Notes: generated by a model from the letters alone, not told the origin. A stretch of 64,000 nucleotides of DNA from Salinimicrobium sp. TH3 (GCF_026676115.1 NZ_JAPONB010000007.1:124001-188000), one strand, 5' to 3'; shown: positions 7,945 through 17,023, counted from the first letter of the stretch. Made by a program: numbers and translations.

Positions 7945-9423
7945 ATGGCAGAGACACATCTTCAGGAAAAAGTTAGTGAGAGCAGGCAATCCTCACTATA
8001 CTCTTCCCTATCTTTGCGCGGTAAGAATTTTTACATGCCCCGTAATAATCTACATTTTGAGATCTCCGAACGCAAGTTCTTTCTCCGCCTCTTTGATGTC
8101 GTGTGGGTTCTTTTTGCGCTCTATGTGGTAGGTATTCTTTTTGGGGTGGATTATTTTCAATTCGAAAGTGGAAACTGGTATTGGAGTGTGGTTCTTGCCA
8201 CTTACCTGGCATTATTTGCCGGCATTTTCGAACTTTACGACTTACAAAAAGCCAGTAGCTTTACTAAAGTGCTGCAGAATGCAGTACTTGCTACCTCGGT
8301 CACCGTCCTTTTCTTCCTTATGACCCCGGTACTTACTCCGGTTCTGCCCGAGAATCGTTTTAAGATCCTTTACCTCTTTCTCACTATTCTATTTACCCTG
8401 CTGCTATGGCGGTATTCCTATATTGCCTTGATTTCAACCCCAAGATTCTACCGTCGCGTACTTATTGTGGGTGAACCGCTGGAAGTGGAATTGGTGGCTT
8501 CTCACCTGCAGCAGTCCGATCCCAATTATAATATTATTGGTTACGTGAATCCGCAGGAGGGCAATAATATTAACTTCGGAAAAGCCAGTCTTGAAGAATT
8601 TCCTTCCAGGGATCTTTGGGAAACTGTCAGGGAGCATTCTGTAGATGAGATCCTTATCTCAAACCTGGGAGCCGAAAAGGTCGGGGAGCTGTATGAAGAG
8701 ATCTTAAGCCTGTTAAAAAAGGGATTTCCGGTAAAGGATTTTAATGAAGTTTATGAGGATAAGACGAGTAAGATCCCGGTGCAGCATATCGAAAAGAATT
8801 TTTATCAATTCTTTCCCCTTAGCCGAAGTAATGACAATAAATTCTATTTGTTTTTTCACCGGTCGGCCGATATTTTAATTTCTGTTGTCGGAATTATTTT
8901 TGGTCTACTTTTGTTGCCCTTTGTTTTCTTCGGAAATTTAATTGCCAATAAAGGACAGCTATTTTACAGACAGGAGAGGGTAGGGAAGAATGGAAGACCG
9001 TTTACTATTCTGAAGTTCCGCACTATGCGTTGTGATGCTGAAGTTAATGGTGCGGTTTGGGCTACTAAGAATGATGTGCGTATTACAAGCTTCGGGAAAT
9101 TTCTCCGTCGCACCCGGATGGATGAATTTCCGCAGTTCTATAATATTCTAAAAGGAGAAATGAGCCTTATTGGTCCCCGTCCAGAACGCCCTGTCTTTGT
9201 ACAGGAATTATCTGAATTAATACCGTTTTACGATACCCGCCACTTCGTTAAACCCGGACTCACCGGCTGGGCCCAGGTTATGTGCGATTACGCCGATAGT
9301 CACGCCGACAGTCTGGAAAAGCTGCAGTATGATCTTTACTATATTAAACATCGGAATATTTTTCTCGATATCACAATTCTTACCAAGACACTGAGTACTG
9401 TTATTTTCTTTAGAGGACAGTAG
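7945..9423 (+). CDS. Undecaprenyl-phosphate glycosyl-1-phosphate transferase (WcaJ/WbaP-type)
   Basis: 492 residues with the layout of polyprenyl glycosylphosphotransferases. Four to five hydrophobic helices (about residues 50-175) are followed by a CoA-binding_3-like soluble domain (about 170-275), one re-entrant/membrane helix near 305-330, and the catalytic bacterial sugar transferase domain. The last contains FYRQERVGKNGRPFTILKFR, RRTRMDEFPQ, SLIGPRPERP and KPGLTGWAQ, all family signatures. It transfers a sugar-1-phosphate from UDP-sugar to undecaprenyl phosphate at the inner membrane, the first step of repeat-unit assembly for the glycan encoded upstream. The actual sugar (Glc, Gal or other) is not resolved. 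Confidence 0.93.
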   Translation: MAETHLQEKVSESRQSSLYSSLSLRGKNFYMPRNNLHFEISERKFFLRLFDVVWVLFALYVVGILFGVDYFQFESGNWYWSVVLATYLALFAGIFELYDLQKASSFTKVLQNAVLATSVTVLFFLMTPVLTPVLPENRFKILYLFLTILFTLLLWRYSYIALISTPRFYRRVLIVGEPLEVELVASHLQQSDPNYNIIGYVNPQEGNNINFGKASLEEFPSRDLWETVREHSVDEILISNLGAEKVGELYEEILSLLKKGFPVKDFNEVYEDKTSKIPVQHIEKNFYQFFPLSRSNDNKFYLFFHRSADILISVVGIIFGLLLLPFVFFGNLIANKGQLFYRQERVGKNGRPFTILKFRTMRCDAEVNGAVWATKNDVRITSFGKFLRRTRMDEFPQFYNILKGEMSLIGPRPERPVFVQELSELIPFYDTRHFVKPGLTGWAQVMCDYADSHADSLEKLQYDLYYIKHRNIFLDITILTKTLSTVIFFRGQ

Positions 9424-9974
9424 TCTTAAGGGGGCAGTTGGCAGTTTTTCAGTATGCAGTTGGCAGTGTGGTAGTAGGCAGTAAGTGATCAGTGCTCAGT
9501 GTTCAGCTTGTAATCCCAAATGTCATTTCGAAGTAGCTTTTTTCGCGACTGAGAAATCTGCTTCTGGGGCAATGAGAATTTTTCTTAAACCATAAGATCT
9601 CTCGTTGCCTCCTTTTTCTGGGAAATTGAACGTTTTAGTAAGCAGTTGACAGTGTTCTGGTAGGCAGTCTTAAGTAAGCAGTTAGCAGTGTTCTGGTAGG
9701 CAGTAAGTATTCAGTGATCAGTGCTCGGAGGTCAAGCTTATAATCACAAATGTCATTTCGAAGAAGCTTTTTTCGCGACTGAGAAATCTGCCTCCGGGAA
9801 ACCAGAATTTTTCTTAAGATCTCTCGTCGCCTCCTCTTTTTGGCGAAATAGAACGCTCAGTCGGGATGACATTCCGTGACGATGGGGCGGATTAGTAACT
9901 TATGATAACATGCTGAGAAAAAGTCTTGGTTCTTGTCTCTTGCTTCCAAAGAAACTGACCACCGCCCACTTTTT
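9424..9974. repeat. Intergenic repeats: CAGTTGGCAGT-type and two GTCATTTCGA hairpin units
   Basis: No gene is seen in this 551-base gap. It holds low-complexity blocks built from GCAGTTGGCAGT, GTAGGCAGT and GTGATCAGTGCTCAGT at 9435-9505 and again at 9633-9735. Each is followed by a unit of the family that fills 11624-13205: TGTCATTTCGAAG... at 9521 and at 9751, each with GCGACTGAGAAATCTGC and an AGATCTCTCGTCG-type (or CTCTCGTTG) return arm. The second unit ends in a GTCGGGATGAC arm near 9871. The block was thus duplicated as a composite of about 230 bp. Confidence 0.75.
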
Positions 9975-11564
9975 TCACTTTCTGCTTCGTTTCCACGGCA
10001 CCATTGCAAAAAGAAATATGAATAAGGCCAGGAATAGGGAAATCCGCGCGATATAATCTCCAAACCGGGCATAAAAGGTAAGGTCGCCGTTAAGGGTAAC
10101 TTTTCCTCGCAGAGCTCCTTGTTCTTCATAACCCAGGGTGGCGGTAATTTCACCTTTTTCATTAATGAAAGCAGAAATTCCTGTGTTGGCACTACGGGCG
10201 ATGGACCTGCGGTTTTCAATAGCCCGCAACCTGGCGTAGCTTAAGTGCTGCTTGTGTCCCTGAGTGTTGCCCCACCATGCATCATTGGTAATAATAGCAA
10301 GAAAATCTGCCCCTTCATTTACATAGCCCGTGACGAAATCTCCGTAAACCGATTCATAACAAATGATAGGCCCCACTTCTTCAGTAGAAGTTGCCTTAAA
10401 TGTCCCCCTCTTTTTTTGGGTGGTTTTCATGGCCACTGTGCCGCCAAGATCGATCATGACATTCCCCAGTATAGGTTTTAAAACTTCCTGGTAAGGAAAA
10501 TTTTCAACGCCTACCACCAACTTGGATTTGTGATAGAAGTGAACAGAATCATTGGCAGAGATCATAAAAGCCGAATTATAATCATCATACCAGTCATTTG
10601 GTCCCAATTGATTACTTTGACCTCTCACCCTGTTAGGATCACTAAAACGATCATACATGGAGATCCCACTTAAAAATGAGATCTCAGGATGCCTGTTGAC
10701 GAATTGAGTGGAAAAGAAGTTGGCTTCAGAATCTTCGAAGCGATTCAATATGGTTCCGTCGGCAAAAACTGTTTCGGGAGCAACCACGATACTGGTCTGG
10801 GGGGTAATACTTTCTTCAGCAAGCCTTGTAAGCAGCTCTCCAATACGCTTATCATTGGTGTTGTATTTTTCGGTATATGGATTAACGTTGGGCTGCAGCA
10901 CTACTGCCTCCAGAGTTTGTTCACTCTCCTCATAATTCCACAGAATAAAGTAGGAAACTGCTATAGGAATAAGAATAAGTAGCCCTGTTTTCACCAGGCC
11001 CCGGTAAAGTATTTCCTTAGCCTTATGCCGGCGATACAGCAAAATCATTTTTAAAAAGGCAATATTTGTGAGCAGTATCCAAAGGGTTCCTCCAAAGGTG
11101 CCGGTGAATTCATACCATTGGATCCAGTGTGGGAATTCTGAAAAACCATTCCCCAGGTTTAGCCATGGCCATGAAAATTCCCAGTTGAGGTGCAGATATT
11201 CAAAAGCCATCCAAATACTTATAAAAAATGAGGAAGAGGCTTTAAAATTTACTCTTTTTGCCACTACGTGAAATACCAGAAAAACCAGGGACATGAGCAG
11301 GGAGTTCACTGTAATAGCGAATACTCCGCCAAACGGGGTGGAGAAATAAAGCCAGTAAGTGGTGATCAAATTCCAGATGAAAAAGCTGAGGTAGGAGAGT
11401 CCAAGGATCTTCCATTTACGATTATGGGCCTGCTCGATCCTAATCTTGTGTTCTGTGTAAAGCAAAGGCACAAAAGCAAAGAACAACAGTAACGGAAAAC
11501 CATAAGTAGGCCACGCGAGTGCCAGTAAAATTCCGGAAAGTAATGCGTAAAGGAAGTGTTTCAT
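9975..11564 (-). CDS. lnt: Apolipoprotein N-acyltransferase
   Basis: 529 residues. The N-terminal ~210 residues form six or so membrane helices (MKHFLYALLSGILLALAWPTYGF... onward). The rest is a nitrilase-type domain with one C-terminal helix. The catalytic triad is visible: E264 in VAPETVFADG, K346 in FYHKSK and C402 in IICYESVYGDF. It acylates the N-terminal cysteine of lipoproteins, using phospholipid as donor, at the periplasmic face of the inner membrane. That fits the many lipoproteins encoded in this window. It stands alone, flanked by repeat fields on both sides, so it is probably monocistronic. The ATG start and normal length make the call secure. Confidence 0.95.
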   Translation of the reverse strand: MKHFLYALLSGILLALAWPTYGFPLLLFFAFVPLLYTEHKIRIEQAHNRKWKILGLSYLSFFIWNLITTYWLYFSTPFGGVFAITVNSLLMSLVFLVFHVVAKRVNFKASSSFFISIWMAFEYLHLNWEFSWPWLNLGNGFSEFPHWIQWYEFTGTFGGTLWILLTNIAFLKMILLYRRHKAKEILYRGLVKTGLLILIPIAVSYFILWNYEESEQTLEAVVLQPNVNPYTEKYNTNDKRIGELLTRLAEESITPQTSIVVAPETVFADGTILNRFEDSEANFFSTQFVNRHPEISFLSGISMYDRFSDPNRVRGQSNQLGPNDWYDDYNSAFMISANDSVHFYHKSKLVVGVENFPYQEVLKPILGNVMIDLGGTVAMKTTQKKRGTFKATSTEEVGPIICYESVYGDFVTGYVNEGADFLAIITNDAWWGNTQGHKQHLSYARLRAIENRRSIARSANTGISAFINEKGEITATLGYEEQGALRGKVTLNGDLTFYARFGDYIARISLFLALFIFLFAMVPWKRSRK

Positions 11565-11623
11565 AGTATCTGGATGCTAAGGTATAAAAACTATGGATTT
11601 GAACTACCTCTGTCCTTTTCAAA

Positions 11624-12675
11624 ATGTCAAATCGAAGGAGCTTTTTCAGCGACTGAAGATTCTGCTTCTCCTTTCGAGTCATTTCGAAGGAGCTTTTACG
11701 GCGACTGAGAAATCAGCCACTTGAGAAGAGGAAACATTGTTTTATAAAGAAGCAAATTACTCTCATTGATGAGATCTCTCGTCGATTTCTTCCCTTCCGG
11801 TCAGAAACCTCTGGCGAGATGACTATAAATATTGTCATTTCGAAGGAGCTTTTTACGGCGACTGAGAAATCTGCCACTTGGGAAGAGAATATACTTTTAT
11901 TGGGAAGAAACATTTTACTCTTATTCATGAGATCTCTAGTCGATTTCTTCCCTTTCGGTCAGAAAATTCTGTCGAGATGACTATAAATAGTGTCATTTCG
12001 GAGGAGCTTTTTTGCGACTGAGAAATCTGCCACTTGAAATGAGAATATACTTTTTTTGGAAAGAAACATTTTACTCTTATTCATGAGATCTCTCGTCGAT
12101 TTCTTCCCTTTCGGTCAGAAACCTCTGTCGAGATGACTATAAATATTGTCATTTCGAAGGAGCTTTTTTAGTGACTGAGAAATCTGCCACTTGAGAAGAG
12201 GAAACACTGTTTTATAAAGAAGCAAATTACTCTCATTGATGAGATCTCTCGTCGATTTCTTCCCTTTCGGTCAGAAACCTCTGTCGAGATGACTATAAAT
12301 AGTGTCATTTCGAAGGAGCTTTTTTAGCGACTGAGAAATCTGCTTCTTGAGAAGGGAATATACCTTTTTTGGAAAGAAACATTTTACTCTTATTCATGAG
12401 ATCTCTCGTCGATTTCTTCCCTTCCGGTCAGAAACCTCTGTCGAGATGACTATAAATAGTAGTCATTTCGAAGGAGCTTTTTTGCAACTGAGAAATCTGC
12501 CACTTGGGAAGAGAATATACTTTTATTGGGAAGAAACATTTTACTCTTATTCATGAGATCTCTCGTCGCTTCCTCTCCTCCGAAAGAAACCTCTGTCGAG
12601 ATGACTGCCGCAATTATTTGTAGTAGTCATTTCAAAGGAGCTTTTTTAGCGACTGAGAAATCTGCCTCTTGTAAT
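11624..12675. repeat. Tandem array of ~155-bp hairpin units (GTCATTTCGAAGG family), left part
   Basis: Eight units start with GTCATTTCGAAGG or a close variant (about 11624, 11679, 11833, 11991, 12147, 12303, 12461, 12625). Spacing is about 155-160 bp after a short first unit. Each full unit reads GCGACTGAGAAATCTGC, a variable AAGAAACATTTTACTC centre, GAGATCTCTCGTCG, TTTCTTCCCTT, and TCGAGATGAC. The start GTCATTTCGA pairs with the end TCGAGATGAC, and CGACTGAGAAATCT pairs with AGATCTCTCGTCG, so each unit can fold into one long hairpin. No gene is present. Open frames here merely read through the repeats. Confidence 0.88.
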
Positions 12676-12684
12676 AAGTATTGT

Positions 12685-12987
12685 TTAAAAAACATCCCAA
12701 TTCAAAAATTGCCATTCAGGATTAAAGTTGTTGATTAATTTCTCCTTCTTTTCCCTTCTCCATTTTTTGATCTCTTTCTCTCTATTTATTGCTTGTGTAG
12801 GATTTTCAAAACCTTCATAATACACCAGATAGTAGCAACTGTATTTACCTGCAAAAGATTTTCGGGAATGTTCACTGTCGAAATGATGCTGAGCCAGCCT
12901 TTTTTGAATGTTATTAGTAACACCGATATAAAGGGTTGTTTTATTCTTGTTGGTGACTATGTAAAGAAAATAATTGTACAGCATCAT
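12685..12987 (-). CDS. Small GIY-YIG nuclease-domain protein
   Basis: 100 residues consisting of a single GIY-YIG domain: FLYIV at residues 7-11, LYIGVTNNIQKRLAQH around 19-34 (second Y, catalytic R in QKRL), and an EKEIKKWRREKKEKL helix with a candidate metal-binding glutamate, closing with LINNFNPEW. This is the UPF0213/YhbQ-like group of stand-alone domains, implicated in DNA processing but mostly without known function. The gene fills a ~340-bp island in a palindromic repeat array, the array stopping at about 12676 and resuming at about 13016. Two consecutive ATGs lie at the start. It could be a domesticated nuclease or a partner of the repeats. Function is not assigned. Confidence 0.85.
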   Translation of the reverse strand: MMLYNYFLYIVTNKNKTTLYIGVTNNIQKRLAQHHFDSEHSRKSFAGKYSCYYLVYYEGFENPTQAINREKEIKKWRREKKEKLINNFNPEWQFLNWDVF

Positions 12988-13015
12988 TCTAAAGTAAGAA
13001 AAAAAGTATATTGAG

Positions 13016-13205
13016 TAGTAGCCTTTTTCAGCGACTGAAGATTCTGCTTCTTCTTTCGAGTCATTTCGAAGTAGCTTTTTTGTGACTGAGAAATCTGCCT
13101 CTTGAAATGGAAAAATATTCTATTATAAAGGAGCAAATTATTTTCATTCATGAGATCTCTCGTCGATTTCTTCCCTTCTGGTCAGAAACCTCTGTCGAGT
13201 TGACA
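13016..13205. repeat. GTCATTTCGAAG hairpin array, right part
   Basis: The array resumes right after the GIY-YIG gene. A short head unit, AGCGACTGAAGATTCTGC then TTCTTTCGAG (13029-13058), matches the head of the left array (AGCGACTGAAGATTCTGC at 11648). A full unit from 13059 to about 13204 follows, ending TCGAGTTGAC. Confidence 0.8.
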
Positions 13206-13217
13206 ATCAGGAAAGTT

Positions 13218-13240
13218 GGCGCGGATTTATAATCCGTGAC
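13218..13240. repeat. GCGCGGATT-AATCCGTG palindrome, copy 1 of 4
   Basis: GGCGCGGATTTAT followed by AATCCGTGAC. CGGATT and AATCCG form the arms. The other copies are at 23918, 40144 and 40254. It is short and non-coding, and its orientation is the same in all four. Confidence 0.75.
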
Positions 13241-13298
13241 AAGTACTAAAAAAATTCTTGTCTCCTGAATCTTTCCTTTTGCCCTATTTTTTAACCTT

Positions 13299-13362
13299 AA
13301 CCCGCAACCCGCAACCCGCAACCACTAACCCGCAACCACTAACCCGCGACGTGCAACCGGAA
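13299..13362. repeat. 7-bp tandem repeat (AACCCGC)
   Basis: AACCCGC repeats with period 7, with AACCACT and GACGTGC variants, upstream of pssA. It is the reverse complement of the GCGGGTT heptamer that makes up the block at 26884-26992. Confidence 0.8.
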
Positions 13363-13393
13363 ATTTTCCTATTTTTACACAAAACCAACCAAT

Positions 13394-14167
13394 ATGAGCC
13401 TAGCTAAACATGTCCCGAATGCCATTACTTTAATCAACCTGTTAAGTGGTAGCATAGGAGCCATATTTGCGGTGCAGGGTGATCTGGTCATGGCTGCGAT
13501 CTTCGTAGCACTGGGGATCTTTTTTGATTTTTTTGACGGACTGGCCGCACGCGCCCTCAATGTGAAATCTGAACTTGGTCTCCAGCTTGATTCCCTCGCC
13601 GATATGGTCACCAGCGGTCTCGTGCCTGGTATTGTTATGTACCAGCTTTTTAGGCAGGCACTCCCGGGATCAGCTGTTCAACCTAAAGACTGGACCACGG
13701 GACAGGACGTACTGGAATGGAACCTTCCTGTTCTTGCCTTGTTTGGATTGCTGGTTACTCTTGCTTCAGGCTATCGCCTGGCAAAGTTCAATATTGACGA
13801 GCGGCAAACAGATTCTTTCATTGGTTTGCCTACCCCGGCGAATGCCTTGCTAATATTAAGTCTGCCGCTGATCCTTATTTTTCAGCCGCAGCCTTTGCTT
13901 GTAGATATCATCCTTAATCCCTGGTTCCTTGCTGCACTTACTTTGTTCAGTTGTTTTATGCTGAATGCAGAGATTCCTTTGTTCGCATTGAAATTCAGCA
14001 GCTGGGGTTTTGCAGAAAACAAGGTCCGTTACCTGTTCCTTATCTTCTGTGTTATTCTGCTCATCTTTCTTCAATTCGCTGCAATACCTTTGATCATCAT
14101 TAGTTATGTAATTGTCTCCATGATCACGAATAAGAGTAGTGGAGAGGCGGCAGTCGAAACCCGGTAG
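13394..14167 (+). CDS. pssA: CDP-diacylglycerol-serine O-phosphatidyltransferase
   Basis: 257 residues, hydrophobic throughout. The CDP-alcohol phosphatidyltransferase signature is complete: D48-G49, A52-R53, G62, D66 and D70 (DGxxAR, eight residues, GxxxDxxxD). The surrounding GIFFDFFDGLAARALNVKSE is typical of the phosphatidylserine synthase subgroup. It makes phosphatidylserine from CDP-diacylglycerol and serine in the inner membrane, the precursor of phosphatidylethanolamine. Five to six further helices follow. No decarboxylase gene is adjacent. A TATTTTTA box at 13370-13377 is a plausible -7 element. The stop codon lies at the very edge of a tandem 89-bp repeat array, so the C-terminal codons (VETR) may have been reshaped by it. 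Confidence 0.92.
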   Translation: MSLAKHVPNAITLINLLSGSIGAIFAVQGDLVMAAIFVALGIFFDFFDGLAARALNVKSELGLQLDSLADMVTSGLVPGIVMYQLFRQALPGSAVQPKDWTTGQDVLEWNLPVLALFGLLVTLASGYRLAKFNIDERQTDSFIGLPTPANALLILSLPLILIFQPQPLLVDIILNPWFLAALTLFSCFMLNAEIPLFALKFSSWGFAENKVRYLFLIFCVILLIFLQFAAIPLIIISYVIVSMITNKSSGEAAVETR

Positions 14168-14958
14168 AGCGTAGCTTTTGCGTAGGGAAGAATCTCTTGT
14201 TTACTGAAGAGATTCCTCCTGCGTCGGAATGATATTCGGGTTCCTCTGTCATTCAGAGCGAAGCGTTTGGGGAGCGAAGAATCTCTTGTTTACTGAAGAG
14301 ATCCTCTTGCGTCGGAATGACATTCGGGTTCCTCTGTCATTCAGAGCGTAGCTTTTGCGGAGCGAAGAATCTCTCGTTTACCGAAGAGATTCCTCGTTCC
14401 TCGGAATGACATTCGGGTTCCTCTGTCATTCAGAGCGAAGCGTTTGCGGAGCGAAGAATCTCTTGTTTTCCTGAAGAGATTCCTCGTTCCTCGGAATGAC
14501 ATTCGGATTCATCTGTAATTCAGAGCGCAGCTTTTGCACAGCGAAGAATCTCTTGTTTACTGAAGAAATTCCTCCTGCGCGGGAATGACATTCGGGTTCC
14601 TCTGTCATTCAGAGCGCAGCTTTTGCGGAGCGAAGAAACTCTCGTTTTCTTGAAGATATTCCTCCTGCGTCGGAATGACATTCGGGTTCCTCTGTCATTC
14701 AGAGTGTAGCTTTTGCGGAGCGAAGAATCTCTTGTTTACTGAAGAGATTCCTCCTGCGTCGGAATGACAATCAATTCATCCTGTCATTCAGAGCGCAGCT
14801 TTTGCGGAGCGAAGAATCTCTTGTTTACTGAAGAGATCTTCTTGCGTCGGAATGACATTCGAATTCATCTGTCATTCAGAGCGAAGCTTTTGCGTAGCGA
14901 AGAATCTCTTTTTTACTCCAGAGATTCCTCCTGCGTCGGAATGACAATCGGATTCATG
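14165..14958. repeat. Tandem array of nine 89-bp hairpin units (GTCATTCAGAGCG family)
   Basis: Units start at TGTCATTCAGAG near 14247, 14336, 14424, 14513 (TGTAATTCAGAG), 14602, 14691, 14781 and 14870. Spacing is 88-90 bp, and a 5'-truncated unit begins at the pssA stop. Each unit reads GTCATTCAGAGCG, AGCTTTTGCGGAGCG, AAGAATCTCTTGTTTAC, TGAAGAGATTCCTCC, TGCGTCGGAATGAC. The GTCATTC / GAATGAC ends and the AGAATCTCTT / AAGAGATTCC inner arms make each unit a hairpin. The array runs to within about 8 bases of the lptB stop. No gene is present. Confidence 0.92.
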
Positions 14959-14965
14959 GGAATCC

Positions 14966-15706
14966 TTACTGAAAAAGTTTTTTCTTCCTCAATTCGAAAT
15001 TTTGTCCCAGGTAAACCTTCCTTACCATTTCGTCTTCGGCAAGTTCCTCGGGGATTCCGGCCTTAAGAATGCGCCCCTCAAACATAAGGTAAGTGCGATC
15101 TGTAATAGCCAAAGTTTCCTGAACATTGTGATCGGTAATAAGGATCCCGATGTTTTTATTTTTCAGTTGGGCGACAATCCGCTGAATATCTTCCACGGCC
15201 ACAGGGTCAACTCCAGCAAATGGTTCATCCAGAAGAATAAAATTTGGATCTGTAGCCAGGGCACGGGCTATTTCAGTACGCCGGCGCTCTCCCCCGCTTA
15301 AAAGATCTCCACGGCTTTTGCGGATGTGTCCCAGACCGAATTCTTCTATAAGGGATTCCATCTTCATTTTACGTTCCTTTTTGGAGAGCTTTGTAAGCTC
15401 CAGAACGCTCATTATATTGTCTTCTATACTAAGCTTTCTAAAAACCGAAGCTTCCTGGGCCAGATATCCAATTCCATACTGCGCACGTTTGTACATTGGG
15501 AATTTGGTAATGTTTTCCCTGTCAAGAAAGATCCTTCCGCCATTTGGTTTGATCAATCCTACGATCATATAGAAAGAAGTGGTTTTTCCGGCTCCGTTGG
15601 GACCTAGCAGTCCCACAATCTCCCCCTGATTTACTTCCAGGGATATGCCTTTTACAACTTCACGACCTTTATAGGATTTTACAAGACTTTCGGCGTATAA
15701 CTTCAT
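14966..15706 (-). CDS. lptB: LPS export ABC transporter ATP-binding protein
   Basis: 246 residues from the ATG at 15706. The frame extends to a TTG at 15760, but those 18 residues are not family-like. Walker A is GPNGAGKT (residues 35-42). The ABC signature is LSGGERRR, directly followed by TEIARAL, and Walker B is [13 protein letters not shown]. The [17 protein letters not shown] wording and the GVDP after Walker B are hallmarks of LptB rather than other ABC ATPases. It powers extraction of lipopolysaccharide from the inner membrane through LptFG. Those partners are not in the window, though kdsD (Kdo synthesis) is nearby on the same strand. Its 3' end abuts the 89-bp repeat array, which may serve as its transcript end. 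Confidence 0.94.
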   Translation of the reverse strand: MKLYAESLVKSYKGREVVKGISLEVNQGEIVGLLGPNGAGKTTSFYMIVGLIKPNGGRIFLDRENITKFPMYKRAQYGIGYLAQEASVFRKLSIEDNIMSVLELTKLSKKERKMKMESLIEEFGLGHIRKSRGDLLSGGERRRTEIARALATDPNFILLDEPFAGVDPVAVEDIQRIVAQLKNKNIGILITDHNVQETLAITDRTYLMFEGRILKAGIPEELAEDEMVRKVYLGQNFELRKKKLFQ

Positions 15707-15779
15707 TTTTAAGATGTTAGTAGTGAGATATGAGAATTGAGATGTGCAATTATCGTGCAATTCCTAAAGATAAAAAGTT

Positions 15780-15826
15780 TGAAGGTCTTATAACTAATCT
15801 GGAAAGAGTTTAGTTAAGACCTTCTT
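15780..15826 (-). terminator. Hairpin after the kdsD-tatC-CMD operon
   Basis: GAAGGTCTTA (15781-15790) pairs with TAAGACCTTC (about 15814-15823). On the minus strand the stem is followed by AAACTTTTTATC, a moderate T-rich tail. It lies 17 bases past the stop of the 15843 gene. Confidence 0.6.
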
Positions 15827-15842
15827 CGTTAATCCTTAGTCC

Positions 15843-16193
15843 TTAAGCATTATTCATTTCTAAAGCTTCCCAAAACTCATACGCCCTGCGAAGATGTGGG
15901 ATCACAATAGTTCCTCCCACCAAAGTAGCTATACTTAGTGCTTCCATTACTTCTTCCTTTGAAAGTCCTTCTTTATAGCTGGTTTCAAGGTGATACTTAA
16001 TGCAGTCATCACAACGTAAAACGGCTGAGGCTACTAAACCAAGTAGCTCCTTAGTCTTCACATCCAACGCCCCTGCAGTAAATGCATTAGTGTCGAGGTT
16101 AAAAATACGTTTTATGATCTTGTTGTTATCGCCAAGGATCTTGTCATTCATCTTCTGGCGATATTCATTGAATTCTTCTACCTGGTTTTTCAT
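15843..16193 (-). CDS. Carboxymuconolactone decarboxylase family (AhpD-like) protein
   Basis: 116 residues, all helical, with the AhpD/CMD core. C61 and C64 in LRCDDCIKYH with H68 form the CxxCxxxH redox/active-site motif, preceded by ELLGLVASAVLRC. This motif fits a peroxidase or disulfide-reductase type rather than a true decarboxylase, which lacks the CxxC. The physiological reductant is unknown. The start overlaps the tatC stop by 4 bases, so it is co-translated as the last gene of kdsD-tatC-CMD. The link to tatC may be incidental or may point to envelope redox protection. Confidence 0.85.
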   Translation of the reverse strand: MKNQVEEFNEYRQKMNDKILGDNNKIIKRIFNLDTNAFTAGALDVKTKELLGLVASAVLRCDDCIKYHLETSYKEGLSKEEVMEALSIATLVGGTIVIPHLRRAYEFWEALEMNNA

Positions 16194-17023
16194 TGCTTTT
16201 GTTTTCTTAATTTTCGATTTTCCTTCCTTATAACTATCCGCGAGATCACAATACTCACCTCATATAACACAAGCACCGGAATAGCTACAATGATCTGACT
16301 CAAAATATCGGGCGGGGTAATAATAGCCGCAAGAATTAGTACTATCACCAAAGCGAACTTCCTGTACTTCCGAAGAAACTCAGGTGTTACCAATCCAATT
16401 TTTGTAAGGAAATATATTATAATAGGTAATTCGAATATGATTCCGCAGGCTACCACCGAGGAACGTACCAGGCTTATATAACTTCCAATGTCAAATTCGT
16501 TCAATACCACTTCACTTACCTGGTATTTTCCGAGGAAATTAATAGAAAGTGGTGTCACTAGGTAATATCCAAAAAGTACTCCCAGGAAGAACAGGATGGA
16601 AGAAATGAAAATAAAGCCTCTCGATGTATTTCTTTCGTTGGCATACATAGCGGGAGAGATAAATTTCCAGAATTCATAGATGATATAAGGGAAAGCAATT
16701 ATGAAACCTGCTGTAATGGAGGTCCAAACGTGTGCAGAGAATTGCCCACCCATGGTTCTGGACTGTATGGTGAAAGGCATATCATCAAAACAGAACCCGC
16801 CTTCCAGGCCTACAAATGTAGAAAGGCGACAAAGTATGTCATATGTGAAAAAATCGGCCTTGGTGGGGCCGAATAACAAAGTATCGAAAATGAAACCTTT
16901 AGCTAAAAAAGCTGCACTTCCTGCTACTACTACTGCCAGGGATGCCCTAATGAGGTGCCAGCGCAAATCCTCAAGGTGATCCAAAAATGACATTTCATCG
17001 GCAGATTTTTCTACTTTCGCCAT
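16190..17023 (-). CDS. tatC: Sec-independent (Tat) protein translocase subunit
   Basis: 277 residues with six hydrophobic helices. The N-terminus has MSFLDHLEDLRWHLIRA, the conserved HLxELRxR-like TatC opening that binds the twin-arginine signal. The large first periplasmic loop holds a Cys-containing insertion, and SAHVWTSITAGFIIAFPYIIYEFWKFISPAM is the classic TatC helix-2 segment. It forms the receptor core of the Tat system. No tatA/B gene lies in the window. It starts one base inside the kdsD stop (TAATG arrangement) and overlaps the next gene by 4 bases, so the three genes are one operon. Confidence 0.95.
   Translation of the reverse strand: MAKVEKSADEMSFLDHLEDLRWHLIRASLAVVVAGSAAFLAKGFIFDTLLFGPTKADFFTYDILCRLSTFVGLEGGFCFDDMPFTIQSRTMGGQFSAHVWTSITAGFIIAFPYIIYEFWKFISPAMYANERNTSRGFIFISSILFFLGVLFGYYLVTPLSINFLGKYQVSEVVLNEFDIGSYISLVRSSVVACGIIFELPIIIYFLTKIGLVTPEFLRKYRKFALVIVLILAAIITPPDILSQIIVAIPVLVLYEVSIVISRIVIRKENRKLRKQKQ

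Noticed and set aside
12347-12738. Small plus-strand reading frames in the hairpin array
   Set aside because: They read through repeat units and consist of the same translated repeat; there is no start signal or protein-like composition.
14165-14958. CRISPR array
   Set aside because: Units are contiguous, about 89 bp and internally similar, with no short direct repeats separated by unique spacers and no cas genes nearby. It is a tandem hairpin repeat.
14426-15066. Reading frames in the 89-bp array, one running into lptB
   Set aside because: Translation of repeats only. The part at 14966 and beyond is antisense to lptB.
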